From Darksidea phi (Eukaryota > Ascomycota > Dothideomycetes > Pleosporales > Lentitheciaceae): a stretch of DNA of 64,000 nt. The notes beneath the pieces are model-generated. The model was not told where the DNA came from and made no database searches. It worked only from the letters and a program-made list of their open reading frames with translations. Of this stretch, positions 43,858-55,583 are shown piece by piece (the stretch's first letter is position 1; each line of letters starts with the position of its first letter). Both the position numbers and the translations under genes were made by a program. Location: positions 124,001 to 188,000 of the forward strand of contig JASJFT010000063.1 of the NCBI GenBank assembly GCA_030770425.1, read 5' to 3'.

Positions 43858-45117
43858 TCATCTTAGCCAAGCGGCCAGATACCAGCTTGCAAAAGCCATT
43901 CCCGCAACAGCCGCAATGATAGCGTTCCCCTTCTTTGTCAGCGAGAGGTACGAAAGCACACCTACGACCATCTCCCACCGTCTAGCGGCATCTCGCCTTG
44001 CTCTCCAGTTAGGATTGATGGGAAACGGAGCCCCCAATCCGATGTTGTCCACGTCTTGCGATAACGGCCCGTCATCTATACGCAGGGACAAGGCTACCGG
44101 ACGATGATCCGAGGTTGCTTGCACTGGTAGAGCAGTATAAACTTGCGGTTCAAGCCTTCTTTGAGGTAAAAATAGAATGCGATCGCACCAACTTGGATAG
44201 CGATGCTTGGCCCACTCCCAATGCACCTCTGTGTCTGACGGAGAACGCTTGTGCGATTTCGTGTCCTTCTTTATCGCTAGTTTGTATGTTGGCGGAAATT
44301 CGATGGGCATCTCGTCGAGGCCATGAAGTGTTCGGTTGGCTTCCTTTTCCCGAATCAACTGGTCCTTCTTCAGCCAATCTGAGAAGTCGTCTAAACATGT
44401 ACCAGACGGATACGACTTATGAGTGTCAGGGCGAGGAGGGTTATCGTTTGTCCGATAATTTAGATCCCCAGCGAGGAACAGATGGCTTCCTGGGGAAAAG
44501 AGCCCATCGTTCTCCGCGGGTGGCTCTGAGGACGACAAGAGTGGCACCTGCTCGCTTAACGTGTACGCCGAATCGTCGTCATTAACGAAGACCATGTTGT
44601 GCACAAGGTTCTTCCAATCTTCATTTCTTGCTTCGATATTGCATTCCATGGGCGCCAGATGAGCCGCCGTGAAACTCAATCTGAGAGTATCGTCGTGGTC
44701 TGGGTGCGAGATGCCCAGACGCATCGCTATGGCGCCTTTGTTGCCCATATTCCAGAACCCGACACCTGCTCCTGCGGACTGTATCCACTGTATCCTCTCC
44801 GCGACCCGTGGTTTGGCGAAGATCATGAGAGCTGTCATTCCAAGACTACGTGTCGCAACATGCTCCAACTGTTCGCTGCCATGACTATGCAGTTCCGCCG
44901 CGAGTTGTACAGTGGTCGAAACGCGATCGAAGTACGGCTTCAGGTAGGAGCCGCCAAGGAACGAGTACGCGATAGGTGCGACTTCCTGCAGCGAGACGGC
45001 GACGACATCGGGTACGGAAGCGCCTTTGGGGAGGGCGTCGAAGAAGCAAGGCGCAAAGGAATCGGGGTTTGCGAGGTTTCGTGCACAGTTGAAGCTCACA
45101 AGATAGAGCTCCAGCAT
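43858..45117 (-). CDS. Inositol polyphosphate 5-phosphatase family protein, tail-anchored, 419 aa
   Basis: Single exon with ATG at 45117. The endonuclease/exonuclease/phosphatase-fold signature motifs are complete: SLQEVAP with the metal-binding E45, GFWNMGNKGAIAMRL (120-134), GDLNYR (217-222), PSWCDRIL (308-315) and SDHRPV (336-341). The catalytic Asp/His of SDH and the WCDRIL motif mark the 5-phosphatase branch, which removes the 5-phosphate from PtdIns(4,5)P2-type lipids or soluble inositol phosphates. A C-terminal hydrophobic stretch (about 396-418, NAIIAAVAGMAFASWYLAAW) directly before the stop is a tail anchor, suggesting ER or other membrane localisation. Substrate not determined. Confidence 0.9.
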   Translation of the reverse strand: MLELYLVSFNCARNLANPDSFAPCFFDALPKGASVPDVVAVSLQEVAPIAYSFLGGSYLKPYFDRVSTTVQLAAELHSHGSEQLEHVATRSLGMTALMIFAKPRVAERIQWIQSAGAGVGFWNMGNKGAIAMRLGISHPDHDDTLRLSFTAAHLAPMECNIEARNEDWKNLVHNMVFVNDDDSAYTLSEQVPLLSSSEPPAENDGLFSPGSHLFLAGDLNYRTNDNPPRPDTHKSYPSGTCLDDFSDWLKKDQLIREKEANRTLHGLDEMPIEFPPTYKLAIKKDTKSHKRSPSDTEVHWEWAKHRYPSWCDRILFLPQRRLEPQVYTALPVQATSDHRPVALSLRIDDGPLSQDVDNIGLGAPFPINPNWRARRDAARRWEMVVGVLSYLSLTKKGNAIIAAVAGMAFASWYLAAWLR

Positions 45118-45859
45118 AGTGAAGTGTGTCTACAACGATATCAAATATTCGTCAGCGGGGCTTGCATTTGTTGAGGACGATCGCCGCCTTATGCCAACAG
45201 ACAGGACGTATCGTCTCGGACCACACAGTCCGTATCGGTGGGAAGCAATCGGACAGAGGCGGATGCAGAGGAGCAAGCATTGCGAAAGAGAGACGGTTCA
45301 CTCACTATCCAAGCAAAGTATTCAACGGTCTGTAGAGGTGTCCTTGGATACGATAATGCTTTCAAAGGCAAACAAGGAGATGGCTAACGACTATATCTGG
45401 ACAGATCAGCCCCGCAGGGTCTTGGAGTGGAGCAGCTAGGGCGACGGCGCAAGATTAAAGAGGAGCGTTGACGCGTGGTGTTGATGATCTCTGCTGCGTG
45501 AAGCTCGCCAAAGCTCCCCATGCAGCAGTCGCGAGCTGTGATACGTCATCTGCCCCGGAGCTACAGTGGGGGTCGGCATGTCAGAGCTTGTAAGGCTGCA
45601 AAAGTTTGGCATCGTGAAGTCTGCTCCTTACTCTCGTCTATATCTCTCGACCGCTCTCTCGTCTCCTTTACATTGCTCGTGTGAGAATTGCGAGCCGAGC
45701 AGGACCCCACAGCTTCACAGAGAGCCACCGCCGGGATCGCGATAGCTCGGAACCTCGTCGGGTTTATACTTCAACCCGCTCGTTTCTTCAAGCTCTTCTG
45801 CTTCACCACTCAATTGCACGAGACCTGAGTCGTTCGTCCTACCTCGGCATCGTAGTCCA
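45118..45859. promoter_or_regulatory. Divergent promoter region, phosphatase and dehydrogenase
   Basis: 742 bp separate divergent starts at 45117 (minus) and 45860 (plus). The final 250 bp before 45860 are CT-rich (TATCTCTCGACCGCTCTCTC near 45641), as is common just upstream of fungal transcription starts. No supported gene. Confidence 0.5.
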
Positions 45860-47115
45860 ATGTTCAAATCACGCCTCATCCACCGGGTCGCGCGCGCCAG
45901 CCTGCAAGCTCCACGGGCAGCTCTCAGAACGGGACAGCCAGCTGTTGCCTCCCGACCCTTCTCCTCGGCACCGTGCCGCTTCAACAAAGAGCCGCGCCGC
46001 GACGACGTCGATGCCGCAACGACAGCTGGCGAGCCTGGGGAAAGTGGTGACCACGAAGGCCAGTATGCGCGAACACAGGACAACATTCGCGTAGAGTATC
46101 CCAAGGATAATGACCTTCCACGGTCGCAGCCTCTTCAGGGTCGGGGTGGCTTCCACTTCAAGCGGACACTGGCGTCGTTTTCGCTGGAGGGGCGCGTGGC
46201 GGTAGTGACGGGTGGTGCGCGAGGCTTGGGCCTGGTCATGGCTCAAGCTCTCGTCACTAGCGGAGCCGACGTCGCTATCGTGGACATGAACCGGGAGGAA
46301 GGCCAGCGGTCGGCCCAAGGGCTCGTCGATACATACAAAGCCGAGAACCCCGGCACCGAAACGTGAGGCCCCAATCCCCCTGTAAAGCTGTTGGGCTAAT
46401 ATTCCGCCAGCCTTCCCAAAGTCACAGCTCACTTTTGTGATGTCTCGAGCCCGACCTCCGTCAACCAATCGTTTGCTGAGGTCTTGAAAGAGCACGGCAA
46501 AGTTGACAATCTGGTGACATCGGCCGGGTTCACTGAGAACTACGATGCCATCTCTTACCCCCACGACCGCATGCAGAAGCTCTGGGGGGTCAATGTTGAC
46601 GGTACCTACCTGTACGCTGTGGCCGTTGCGAAGCACCTGATGGAGAGGAACTCGCCTGGGAGCATTGTCATGATTGGTAGCATGTCTGGTGCCATCGTAA
46701 ATGTGCCGCAGCCACAAGCACCGTACAACGCCGCCAAGGCTGCCGTGCGACATCTGGCGTCGAGTTTGGCTGTTGAATGGGCTCACGCAGGCGTCCGCGT
46801 GAATTGCATCTCTCCAGGATACATGCTTACCGCTCTGTATGTCTTGAAAATACTTCATCCGTAGACCGAGCTAACTATTGGGTAGCACCAAGAAGATCCT
46901 CGACGATAACCCAGAGTTGCAGAAGCAGTGGACATCTTTGATTCCAGTCGGTAAGATGGGTCGGCCCGAGGACCTCATGGGTGCGGTCACATTCCTTTGC
47001 AGTGACGCTAGCACATATGTAAATGTAAGTGCTTCTTCGAAATCCTTTACTACTCTTCCTAACGATATGGCAGGGAGCCGATTTGAGGGTAGACGGAGCG
47101 TACACTTGCACCTAA
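45860..47115 (+). CDS. Short-chain dehydrogenase/reductase, probably mitochondrial, 369 aa
   Basis: Four exons: 45860-46362, 46411-46836, 46886-47024 and 47074-47115. The first 41 residues (MFKSRLIHRVARASLQAPRA through RPFSSAPCRF) are Arg-rich and amphipathic, a likely mitochondrial presequence with an RPFSS-type cleavage region. An acidic linker leads to the SDR core at residue about 107. It has TGGARGLG (117-124, nucleotide binding), TSAGF in place of the NNAG motif (204-208), N229, the catalytic pair Y273 and K277 in PYNAAKAAV with S258/S260, and the SPGYMLT loop. The C-terminus is GADLRVDGAYTCT. Closest in style to fungal D-arabinitol/mannitol-type polyol dehydrogenases; exact substrate unknown. 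The 42-bp last exon is needed to restore the DGAYTCT ending of the family. Confidence 0.85.
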
Positions 47116-47572
47116 GTGCTTCCCAAAGGTAGCTAGTAGCATTGAGTATAAACTTCAGATAGTTTGCAAGCGTCGCATCATATCTCGGTGGGAAGGCGTC
47201 TGGCATTCGGACGCAATCGACAAAGGTGGTACACGATGATTCTATCCAGAGCGAGTGTGAACCTATAATAAATTTCACCAACCAAAAGCATATAGCAAAG
47301 CGTGGAAATTCATTCTCCCAACACTCTCCCGCCCATCGTCGTCTTACTAAGCACAGTTAAGGTTGTGGCTGTGCACGCGATTTGGCGTTTCGGCGCCGCA
47401 AGTGCAACACCTCCCCGGGGATCAGCCCTACGCATTGCAGCTGGCCCCTCGAAAGCTATCCAGTGAAGCACCGCACCTCTCTCCCCGCAATGAAGCATAC
47501 AGCCAGTCAGGCCTTTGCATAGCTACAGCTAACCCATTCCTTCCAAGCAGTGGCCGTAATTACCCCGCAGCC
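47116..47572. promoter_or_regulatory. Region between dehydrogenase stop and RabGAP start
   Basis: 457 bp holding the 3' end of one gene and the promoter/5' UTR of the next on the same strand. The RabGAP frame stays open upstream to 47363 but has no ATG there, so the ATG at 47573 is chosen. Confidence 0.5.
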
Positions 47573-50500
47573 ATGTTCAATATCTCGAATCTGGTGCAGA
47601 AGGCCCAGCAGTTCATCGAACCCACGCTCAACCTTGCCAGTCCTACCGCATCCGACCGACGATTCTCGAAAGCCGAGCTCTTCCGTCACCAGTTCCGCCT
47701 CCCCGAGTCCCAGAACCCGCTCCAAGAGATCACAGCCGAGCTCACACTCTCGCTCCACCACTCGACGAGGGGCTCCGACGACGTCACATCGCCCGAGAAG
47801 GAACGCACGCAGGGCAATCGCTATGTCGGGAAGCTGCACCTCAGCGAGCAGTACCTCTGCTTCTCTACACATGGCTCCAGCTTTGCGAATACAGCTACTC
47901 TGAGCTCCGCCAGCAGCTACACTGGCCAGACGCACGGGGCCGGACCTGCGGGGAACGGTTTCACATTGCCCTTGTGCGCAATTCGCAGAGTCGAACGGCT
48001 GCACAGTCAAAGCTACATGTTTGCTCTAGCGATCACAACGTGGAACGGCATACCAGATGTGAAAGGGAAGGCACCAAGTGGGCAGAAGCTGACTATTCAG
48101 CTTGCTGGCAGCCGGCCGCTTTGCGAGCGCTTCTGCGATTGTCTCAAGAAGGGATTGCGAGAGGGTGTAAAGGAAGTGGAGAACCTCCGAACCGTCGTGC
48201 GCGATTGCTACTCCGAATATCTGCTCTCGACGGACGGTGATGACAAAAAGGCGGGCGGGGAGGAGGCTAAGGCTGAGAGGGAACACCCAGATACCGGGCT
48301 TGGGTTGATATTCAGATATCCTGGGAATGCCCGGAAGTTGAGAGACGCCACCAAAATCAGGCTCTGGAAAGAGTACCTTCGGGGTATGTGACTATGACGG
48401 TTGGCTGGATCAAGGCTAACAAGCGACAGATAATGGCCGGAGCGCTACACTCATCCGACAGCCCACTTTCCACAAACTTATACGCGTTGGTCTTCCGAAC
48501 AGGTTGCGCGGGGAGGTATGGGAGCTCTCTTCGGGTTCGTTCTTTTTGCGCCTCCAGAATCCTAAGCTCTACGTCGAGACCCTGGCCAAATACTCAGGTA
48601 GAGAGTCTCTCGCTATAGATGAGATCGAAAAGGATCTCAACAGGAGCTTACCGGAATATCCTGGCTTTCAAAGTGAAGAAGGCATCGGCCGACTACGACG
48701 GGTTCTGACCGCTTACAGCTGGACTAACGAGGAGGTCGGTTACTGCCAGGCGATGAACATTGTCGTAGCAGCCCTGTTGATGTATGTGCCTCCCATTGCT
48801 TTTAAATTACTGATTCTAATTCAAGAAGCTACATGTCCGAGTCCCAAGCTTTCTTCCTACTCTCCGTCCTATGTGATCGCCTCCTACCTGGCTACTACTC
48901 GACCACCATGTACGGCACCTTGCTTGACCAACGCGTTTTTGAATCTCTCGTCGAAAAGACGATGCCCATATTATGGGATCACCTCGTCAAATCTGACGTT
49001 CAGCTCTCGGTCGTATCTCTGCCATGGTTTCTTTCGCTCTATATCAACTCGATGCCTCTTATTTTTGCTTTTCGCGTACTAGACGTCTTCTTTCTAGAAG
49101 GCCCAAAAGTCCTCTTCCAGATTGGCTTGGCTATTCTTAGGATAAATGGAGAAGAGCTACTGGATGCTGCAGATGACGGCACTTTTATATCAGTGCTCAA
49201 GTCATACTTTGCGAGGCTGGATGAGTCCGCCCATCCCAAATCGGAAAATCCGAAGCTGCGCGCAGTCACCAGATTCCAGGAGCTGATGGTCGTTGCATTC
49301 AAAGAATTTGCCGGCATCACACAGCACACCATCGCCGAACAGCGGGCGAAGCACAAAGAGGCTGTCATGGACAATATTGAGAATTTCGCCAAGCGCACTT
49401 CAATAAGAAATCTTGGGCCGGAAAGTAAGAAATTGAGTGTTACCGATCTGGGCTTTCTGTACGACAAATTCTACTCTGTCTTGTACGACCGACAACAACG
49501 TGCTGAGATTATGCAACAAGAAGCGGAGAGGAAGGCGAAAGCTGGCCGGACCAAAGCGTCTGAGATTGTAACTGGCTTCTCAGATACGAGCGTAGTGAAA
49601 GGTCGAGTTGCACTTGGCCCGAGCCCAACGCAGATGGATTATGATGGTTTCAGGGAGTTCTTAGCGGGTAAAGTCCAACCATCTCCAGACCCAGTCCCGA
49701 CCACACCGTGATTGACGATCTATAGGAATTGCGAAATGGGCCATAACCGACTCTCCAAGTTCACCGCCTGAGACAAACGGCTCACAGTCGCCTCACTCAT
49801 ACTTTGGCAACAGTACTAGGAGCCGACCACCAATGTCACCCTGGGGCTCAGGGCCGGAACCTGCAGAGCACGACTTTATGAGACGCCTCTTCCGACGCTG
49901 GGATGCAGATATGACTGACTCCTTATCCTTGCAGAATGTAGTTGCAGGGTTCGCTGCAGTGAAAGGTTCGAAAGACATAATGTCGAATATTAGCTATTTC
50001 TTCGAGCTTTACGACGATGATGGCGATGGTAGAGTCGACCGTGAAGGCATTCTGCGGATCTCAGAAGCTCTCTTGTTCCTGTCAAGAAGAGGGCTTGGCG
50101 ATTCGATAAGCCCGTCGCCTTCGATGACCGATGTTCGTGGAGGAAGTCCAGAGCGAAGTACCCGCAATGAGCAGTTCCTAAGCAGTGTATCTGCCTTCAT
50201 CCGGAGGTGCTTTGAGTATGCTGACCCGGATCATCATTCCAACCAAAGCCAAGAGCCTGTGGACCAGGCGAAGGAAGACCTCGACAGCTTCACAATTGGC
50301 GACGATGAAGACGATCTCATAGACTTCGGGTCGGGACCGAACACTCCTACAGCCACGAGGCATGAAAAGCACCCTCTCTCACCTGTTCCGTCTAGCAATG
50401 ATCCTCTTGCGCAAGAAAGTAAAACCCCGATTACATCGGAGCCTGCTGCAAAAACAGAGAAAGCCGAAGCCGCAAACGCCGCGCTTGACCCGAATAAACC

Positions 50501-51071
50501 CCTGTACATTACCCTCCCTACCTTCCGCATGGTTATCCTCGCCGATGAAGTCCTAGAGCAGTTCTTTGAAGTCGGCTTCTCCTCCTCCTTCCGCCTCGCC
50601 GACGCCCCACTTCCTTCCCATGCTTCCAGCTCCTCTAACCTCACCACCTTCTCCAACGCCGGTAAGCAAATGGCGGCCGCAACATCCGGTATGAGCGGTG
50701 TCGTGGGCGGCGCAGGAGCCGGTATTGTTCCTCCCGGGAAAGGTCTCAGGGGTATGCTGGACAACATCGTCACTGATGGTATGCGTGTGGCGGCGGAAGT
50801 CAGACGAAGAATGGACGAGGCGCAGAAAGAGATGGATAGAGAAGCCAGACATGGCCGGGAAGAGGACGACGAGGATGAAGAGCATGAGCATGGTAACGCT
50901 AAGGATGCGGATCTTCTTGAAGGTGCAGAGACGGCAGATGTGGATACCTCAAAAGGGAGCGCTCCAATTGTATTAACTACTGATGGTGGGACTCCGACGG
51001 CGGAGATCAAAACTACTCGGAATCGAACGGCTAGTGATGCTAGTCGAAGGGTGTTGGAGTTTGAGCGGTAG
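47573..51071 (+). CDS. GRAM-TBC-EF-hand RabGAP (Gyp2/Mdr1 type), 1,115 aa
   Basis: Four exons: 47573-48383, 48430-48781, 48829-49667 and 49726-51071 (3,348 bp). The start [20 protein letters not shown] is the typical N-terminus. A GRAM-like domain ([16 protein letters not shown]) occupies about 80-190. The TBC domain begins with [16 protein letters not shown]. It carries the arginine finger IEKDLNR (IxxDxxR) and the glutamine finger VGYCQAMN (YxQ), so GAP activity toward a Rab GTPase is expected. After the TBC domain, exon 4 adds a calcium-binding EF-hand loop, [12 protein letters not shown]. The C-terminal third is acidic and disordered. The family architecture and the spliced junction [12 protein letters not shown] show that the last exon belongs to this gene rather than to a separate one. 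It likely acts in endosomal/Golgi trafficking. Confidence 0.9.
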
Positions 51072-51535
51072 GCTCTTTAACATGTTCATGGATTGTTCCT
51101 TGGTACGTCGTCTATGGGATCATGGCGGCGTCTTTGATATCATTATGGTGGGATTTGGATGGGTTTAGGCAGCTTTTATGAGTAGTAAGATGGTTGCATA
51201 TCTTCACTGACAGTCTGGTTGTTTACAACTTGAATGTGCTGGATTGAACGTGAGGACCGTCGGATTTTCATCTACTACACTCGCATGCTTCTCCGATAAC
51301 ACAGGTTCCCTGACCTCATTGCCCTCCGTATACATGTTTCTTTTTGCTGCGTCTTGCTTACAATAGGCGATGCGTTCTTCAGTTACGCATCACGTGGTTG
51401 ATCTGGCTCGGGGTCCTTAGGCTTGAGCAGGTGTGGTGTAAGTTGTTCGAAAACAAATAGAGACATCGTTCGTGGAATAATCGGTGATAGATTGAGAGTA
51501 GGATGGTTGTTTGTAGGTAGAATTTTTTGGAGCAA

Positions 51536-51597
51536 TCTGAGGGAAGAGGGAAGAGGGAAGAGGAGAGAGGAGAGAGGAGAGAGGAGAGAGAGGGGTG
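51536..51597. repeat. GA-rich microsatellite (GGAGAGA)n
   Basis: A polypurine tract: GAGGGAAGA repeats pass into GGAGAGA repeated about five times. It lies in the 3' flank of the RabGAP gene. Confidence 0.9.
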
Positions 51598-52639
51598 AGC
51601 GTTTCTTATACAGAGTGCGGGGTCGGTCATGTGCTATTTTGTTCAGGCAGTGACTCGATTCGTGTAAACAAACCTTTGGCGGCTATTGGCTGGACGGTGC
51701 GCGAATGAAAGCATAGCACGCAAGGCTGAGGTGGTTTGGGGGGTTGATTGTGCCTATCTGCTCTGCGAATCGGACGGTGGAAAAGATGTATGTGGCACGT
51801 GAAGAGTTCGCGTTTGCTTTTTGGGAAGACGCGGGCATTCGTTGTCGATGTTTGCTTGGGCTTTGTAGTGTACTGGGCCTATTTTGTGCTCCAAAGCAGA
51901 ATGTGAAGAAAGAGAAGGAATGCATTAGATAGACTTGATAGAGTCTTTTTGTTATTGCCTTCGTTAGGGTTTATGTCTAATGTGTTTTTCTGATTATAAA
52001 TTTATACTGCTGTAAGGATAGCGGCCTTGTTCCCTATATATTTACCATTAGAGTGCGTGGAAAGAGTAGGAAGGTTGGGGTGAAATTATCGAATGAGCAG
52101 CAGCCATCGCGTCGTCAAACTCGCAGAATAATCCGAAAACGTGAAATAAAAAAGCATTTTGTCCCGAATAGCTTAAAACGCAAGAAGGTTGTTGGTTGTA
52201 GTTATTGCCTGAGGCTCACGTCACGGCATGACTGCGAGGGTAACGGCCAGAGCCTCAGAGAGGGCGCGTGCCGTGGCGCAACGTTCTCGAGCCTCATAGA
52301 AAGGGCGTGGCGCGTGCCATGATGTTGAGTTGGGGGGAAATTATATGAGAGATTGGAGATAAAATCTGAGACTAATTATAGATTTGGAGTATATACTTTA
52401 GGCTTATCTTGATAGGAGTACCAATTAGGGTATGCATGGTAAAGGTAGGAAAACATATAGGCTAGATAGATATAGATATATGTTAGCCTTTCGTTACCGC
52501 TGTTGGTCTCTCAACTAGCTCTGCGGTTCGGCAGCACATGTCATTGCTCGCTCATCGCCTCAATTTTCGATGTTCGAAACATCACCTCGTCGGTATCTCA
52601 CGATCGATAGCATTGTGTACAGCTCGATAGCTCGATATC

Positions 52640-52781
52640 GTGTATAAGGTGTGGGTATAGCACTTCTACTATGTTTCGTGCGGACCTTACAATAGAGACT
52701 CCCACTATGCAAATCCAAAACAAATAGGAATATTTTTCTAGATTTTTATTGTAGAGGTACTCTCTTGTGAGGTCCGTGTGG
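52640..52781 (+). mobile_element. Small element with terminal inverted repeats (MITE-like), also copy 2 of the dispersed repeat
   Basis: CGTGCGGACCTTACAATAGAG (about 52677-52697) is mirrored by CTCTCTTGTGAGGTCCGTGT (about 52760-52779). The inverted repeats share CGGACCTYACAAKAGAG, with an AT-rich centre. This fits a non-autonomous element of about 105 bp. The left half, plus about 40 bp further left, matches the minus strand at 13660-13764. No clean target-site duplication is visible. Confidence 0.6.
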
Positions 52782-53189
52782 AATTAGTGTCACCATTCTA
52801 GGCATCCGGCCTGCAGGATTAGATTGGGTACTTGTCCACACGCCAAAGACGTGTTTGTGCTTCACGCCCCATAAATATCCTAGGCATCGCACAATCATTT
52901 TCCTTCAAGGTATTTTCTCGAAGAGTCCGCCACGTCGCCATGCGTGCAGAACTTGATTCCTTCAATAAATTTTCTTTCAACCACTTCCTAATCTGTTCGC
53001 CGCCTAAAGTCCGGACACGTCCAACGGAGAGAGCCAGTGGTTATCGACCGAACAATGAGAGTTGCTCCTGCACCTATTAATGCAGTGAGGAAACGGAGTA
53101 CTGACTTGAGCGTCGCTAAACCCCGTCAGCTCTGCAACCATTCTTGCCCACGTTCTGCACATCCCACAAAACGCCCTTTGATCTGGCTC

Positions 53190-54085
53190 ACATCACTCAA
53201 ATAGAATGCGCATTGAGAAGGGTGAGAATTGGCAGGATATCGTTGCTACATGGGCCCTCAATCCACGGGGCATCGAGCCTTTGGCCTGGGGCGAGTCAGG
53301 CTACATCTTCTACTGACCGGGGAATACGACAGAAGTTATGAAACTTCCGACGACAGAACCAAGTTTGATACGAGACATTGAAACCGAGAAACGTATCTAC
53401 AAGTACTTAGGAAGCCATCCAACCATTGTCCCTTGCCTCTAAATCGCCGAAACAGGTCCCATCTCGGTATGCGCGGAGCATAATTGTTCTCAAACGCGCC
53501 CAGCATGGCACTATTCGCCAATATTTTCTCGAGGGCAGTACTGCAATAGTAGAGGAACGTATCAAATAATGCCGAGATACCGCCAATGCTATTCAATATA
53601 TTCACGATCGTGGTATTAGGCACGGCGATCTAGGCGGGCGAAATATTCTCCTAGATTCATCAAGGACGGTTTTGCTGTGCGATTTTGCTGGATCTGGTAT
53701 TGATGGAAACCCTCCCAGAGTCAGGGCGGAGGAAGGTTTCAAGCATCCTGTTCTTGAAGAAAAATAGGAACGGAACTATTAAGTCCGAGCTACATGCTCT
53801 GGGGTCGACAATCTACGAGATCATTACTTCCAAAAGGCCACATTACGAACTTCAAGACTCGATGTTCAACTGGATTCGAGACGGCATTTATCCGGACGTC
53901 TCCGAGATCAAGCTTGGAGATATTATTTCCAAATGCTGGAAGGGTCATTTCAGTTCCGCAGAGGAGGTAGCACAAAGCGTTCAAAACGCGATGGGTTCTT
54001 CCTCCCTTGCTCATTCAACTGAGCTATCTGACATTTCTCGCCCAGGAAACTCTGAGGCCCAAAATGAGACAGATCAGATTAGGTA
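53190..54085 (+). pseudogene. Broken protein kinase gene
   Basis: Kinase features appear in order on the plus strand with stops and frameshifts between them. GESGYIFY is followed by a TGA, then VMKLPTTEPSLIRDIETEKR (beta3/alphaC region) and YLGSHPTIVPCL with a TAA. AIQYIHDRGIRHGDLGGRNI (catalytic loop near 53596-53655, HGD instead of HRD) and LLCDFAGSG (DFA instead of DFG) follow. An open 3' piece (53685-54085) contains ELHALGSTIYEIITSKRPHY and the C-lobe helices. It resembles the lineage-expanded small fungal kinases. The altered HRD/DFG motifs suggest the ancestor was already atypical. Confidence 0.75.
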
Positions 54086-55583
54086 ATCTCCGAGCTATCG
54101 TGTAGCGGAGGGACGAGGAAGTACTGATGCTATATCACCTACCGGACGTCTTTTGGTCTCGTCCCTTTAAGGAAATTCCGCTCCTTCCTTCGTAATGGTG
54201 AGACAGCTGGATATCAATCCATCTGCGGTGCTGCAGCTGGTGCCATATTGTGGAGACTTTGACAATATTTCCTTGCTTATTTAAGTTGTGTGGGGTAGAA
54301 TATTTTTGCAAGCTGCCGGTTTGATGCGTTCATACTACCAGTCACACATCTGAGGTACTTCATTAACCTTAGTGGGTCAGAAAACGATATTCGATACACC
54401 TTGGTGGCCTTTCTAGAAGGTGGAAATGTGTCGGGGCATTGATTACGAAGAGAAGAAGTGGGTTGGTTGCTTTCCTTTTTCAGGTTCGCTTTTTGAGCAA
54501 TTACCACGTTCTTAGATTCAGACTGCTAGACGGTTAGCCTGACGATGTAGATCGACATGTTTCCCGGTCTAGATGCCTCGAGCTAACTTCAAACAGTGCA
54601 GCTGCATGCCTATAGCCTGGATCGACACAGCCGACTCTACGATAACAGTTGATCGGGGGAACGAAAAGTTTGGTCAACCGCTAAGAGTTCTAGTAGAAAC
54701 GCACGATCCAGAAATGAGAAGGCATCTCGAAGCAGGGTGCGGTGGACTGTGTGCATGAAGACCGGGATCTGATGGCGGCTTTACTGCCTGCTTCTTGAAA
54801 ACACCCTTCCTGCAATTGTGTGTTGGTCGAGCAGGGGGATGTTACTGTCTGTTCGAAGAGCGTAAAGACAGATAAGCATAGAGCTTTCCACGAAGATTTC
54901 ATCCTCGCACTTCTCAGAGCGCTCCATCGCATCGGACTTTGAGAAAAGCACCAGCCCTGAATGCAGATGTTGCCTAGAGGAAAGGGGAGAGAATACATCG
55001 GCTAGACTTGAGAAAGATTATTGTTACGGTAGCCTTCGTTCGGCTTTTAGCCCGACGTATCGTTTTAACTGCAAGGACACGCTGCTGTAAGAATAGTGGC
55101 TCTCTGGCTGTATGTCCATAAACTGGGATTCTGTATCGCGTAAACTGGGACACTGTGGGCGAATCTGTACGACCGAACGGGGGAAAGTTTCCAGAGTGGA
55201 AGATATCTGGAGGTGTATGTGCTTTGTGTTTATCATGATGGAAGTGCGGGCAAGGCTGTGTGGGTGAAGGGCAGGGAAGCGTACAGGCTGGGTCTGTGCA
55301 GGTGGGTGTCAGCCTTGGGCTGATTGACAGGCTCGGTGCCGTGCGGAATAAACATGTGACAAATTTAGCCTTCCCTTGAGTTATTCAATCCACTGATGTC
55401 GCGAACATTAAATGATGACTGGGTTTCATAATTGGCCATTAAGTTCGCAGCACGCTTGTCGTGTCTCTTCTCCAAATATGCATGCATGTGCTCGATATGT
55501 TGTCACATAATACCCGCACATTCACCTTTTCCAATTGTGTTGCTCATCCCTCCATAGATAGCAGTTGTTCCGTTCCTACGACT
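54086..55583. other. Intergenic, no supported gene
   Basis: 1.5 kb with only short ORFs on both strands. A nearby pair of matching AACTGGGA strings at 55124-55152 is the only repeat noticed. Confidence 0.5.

Larger units (their letters stand above)
51072..53090. other. Gene-free region with microsatellite and inverted-repeat element
   Basis: No gene supported over 2 kb. It contains the GA-rich microsatellite and the dispersed/inverted repeat listed separately. AT- and TpA-rich sequence at 52330-52500 may be an old repeat. Confidence 0.5.

Noticed and set aside
49833..51071. EF-hand protein as a separate gene
   Set aside because: Splicing 49667 to 49726 joins it in phase to the TBC protein, and this GRAM-TBC-EF-hand order is the known Gyp2-type architecture.
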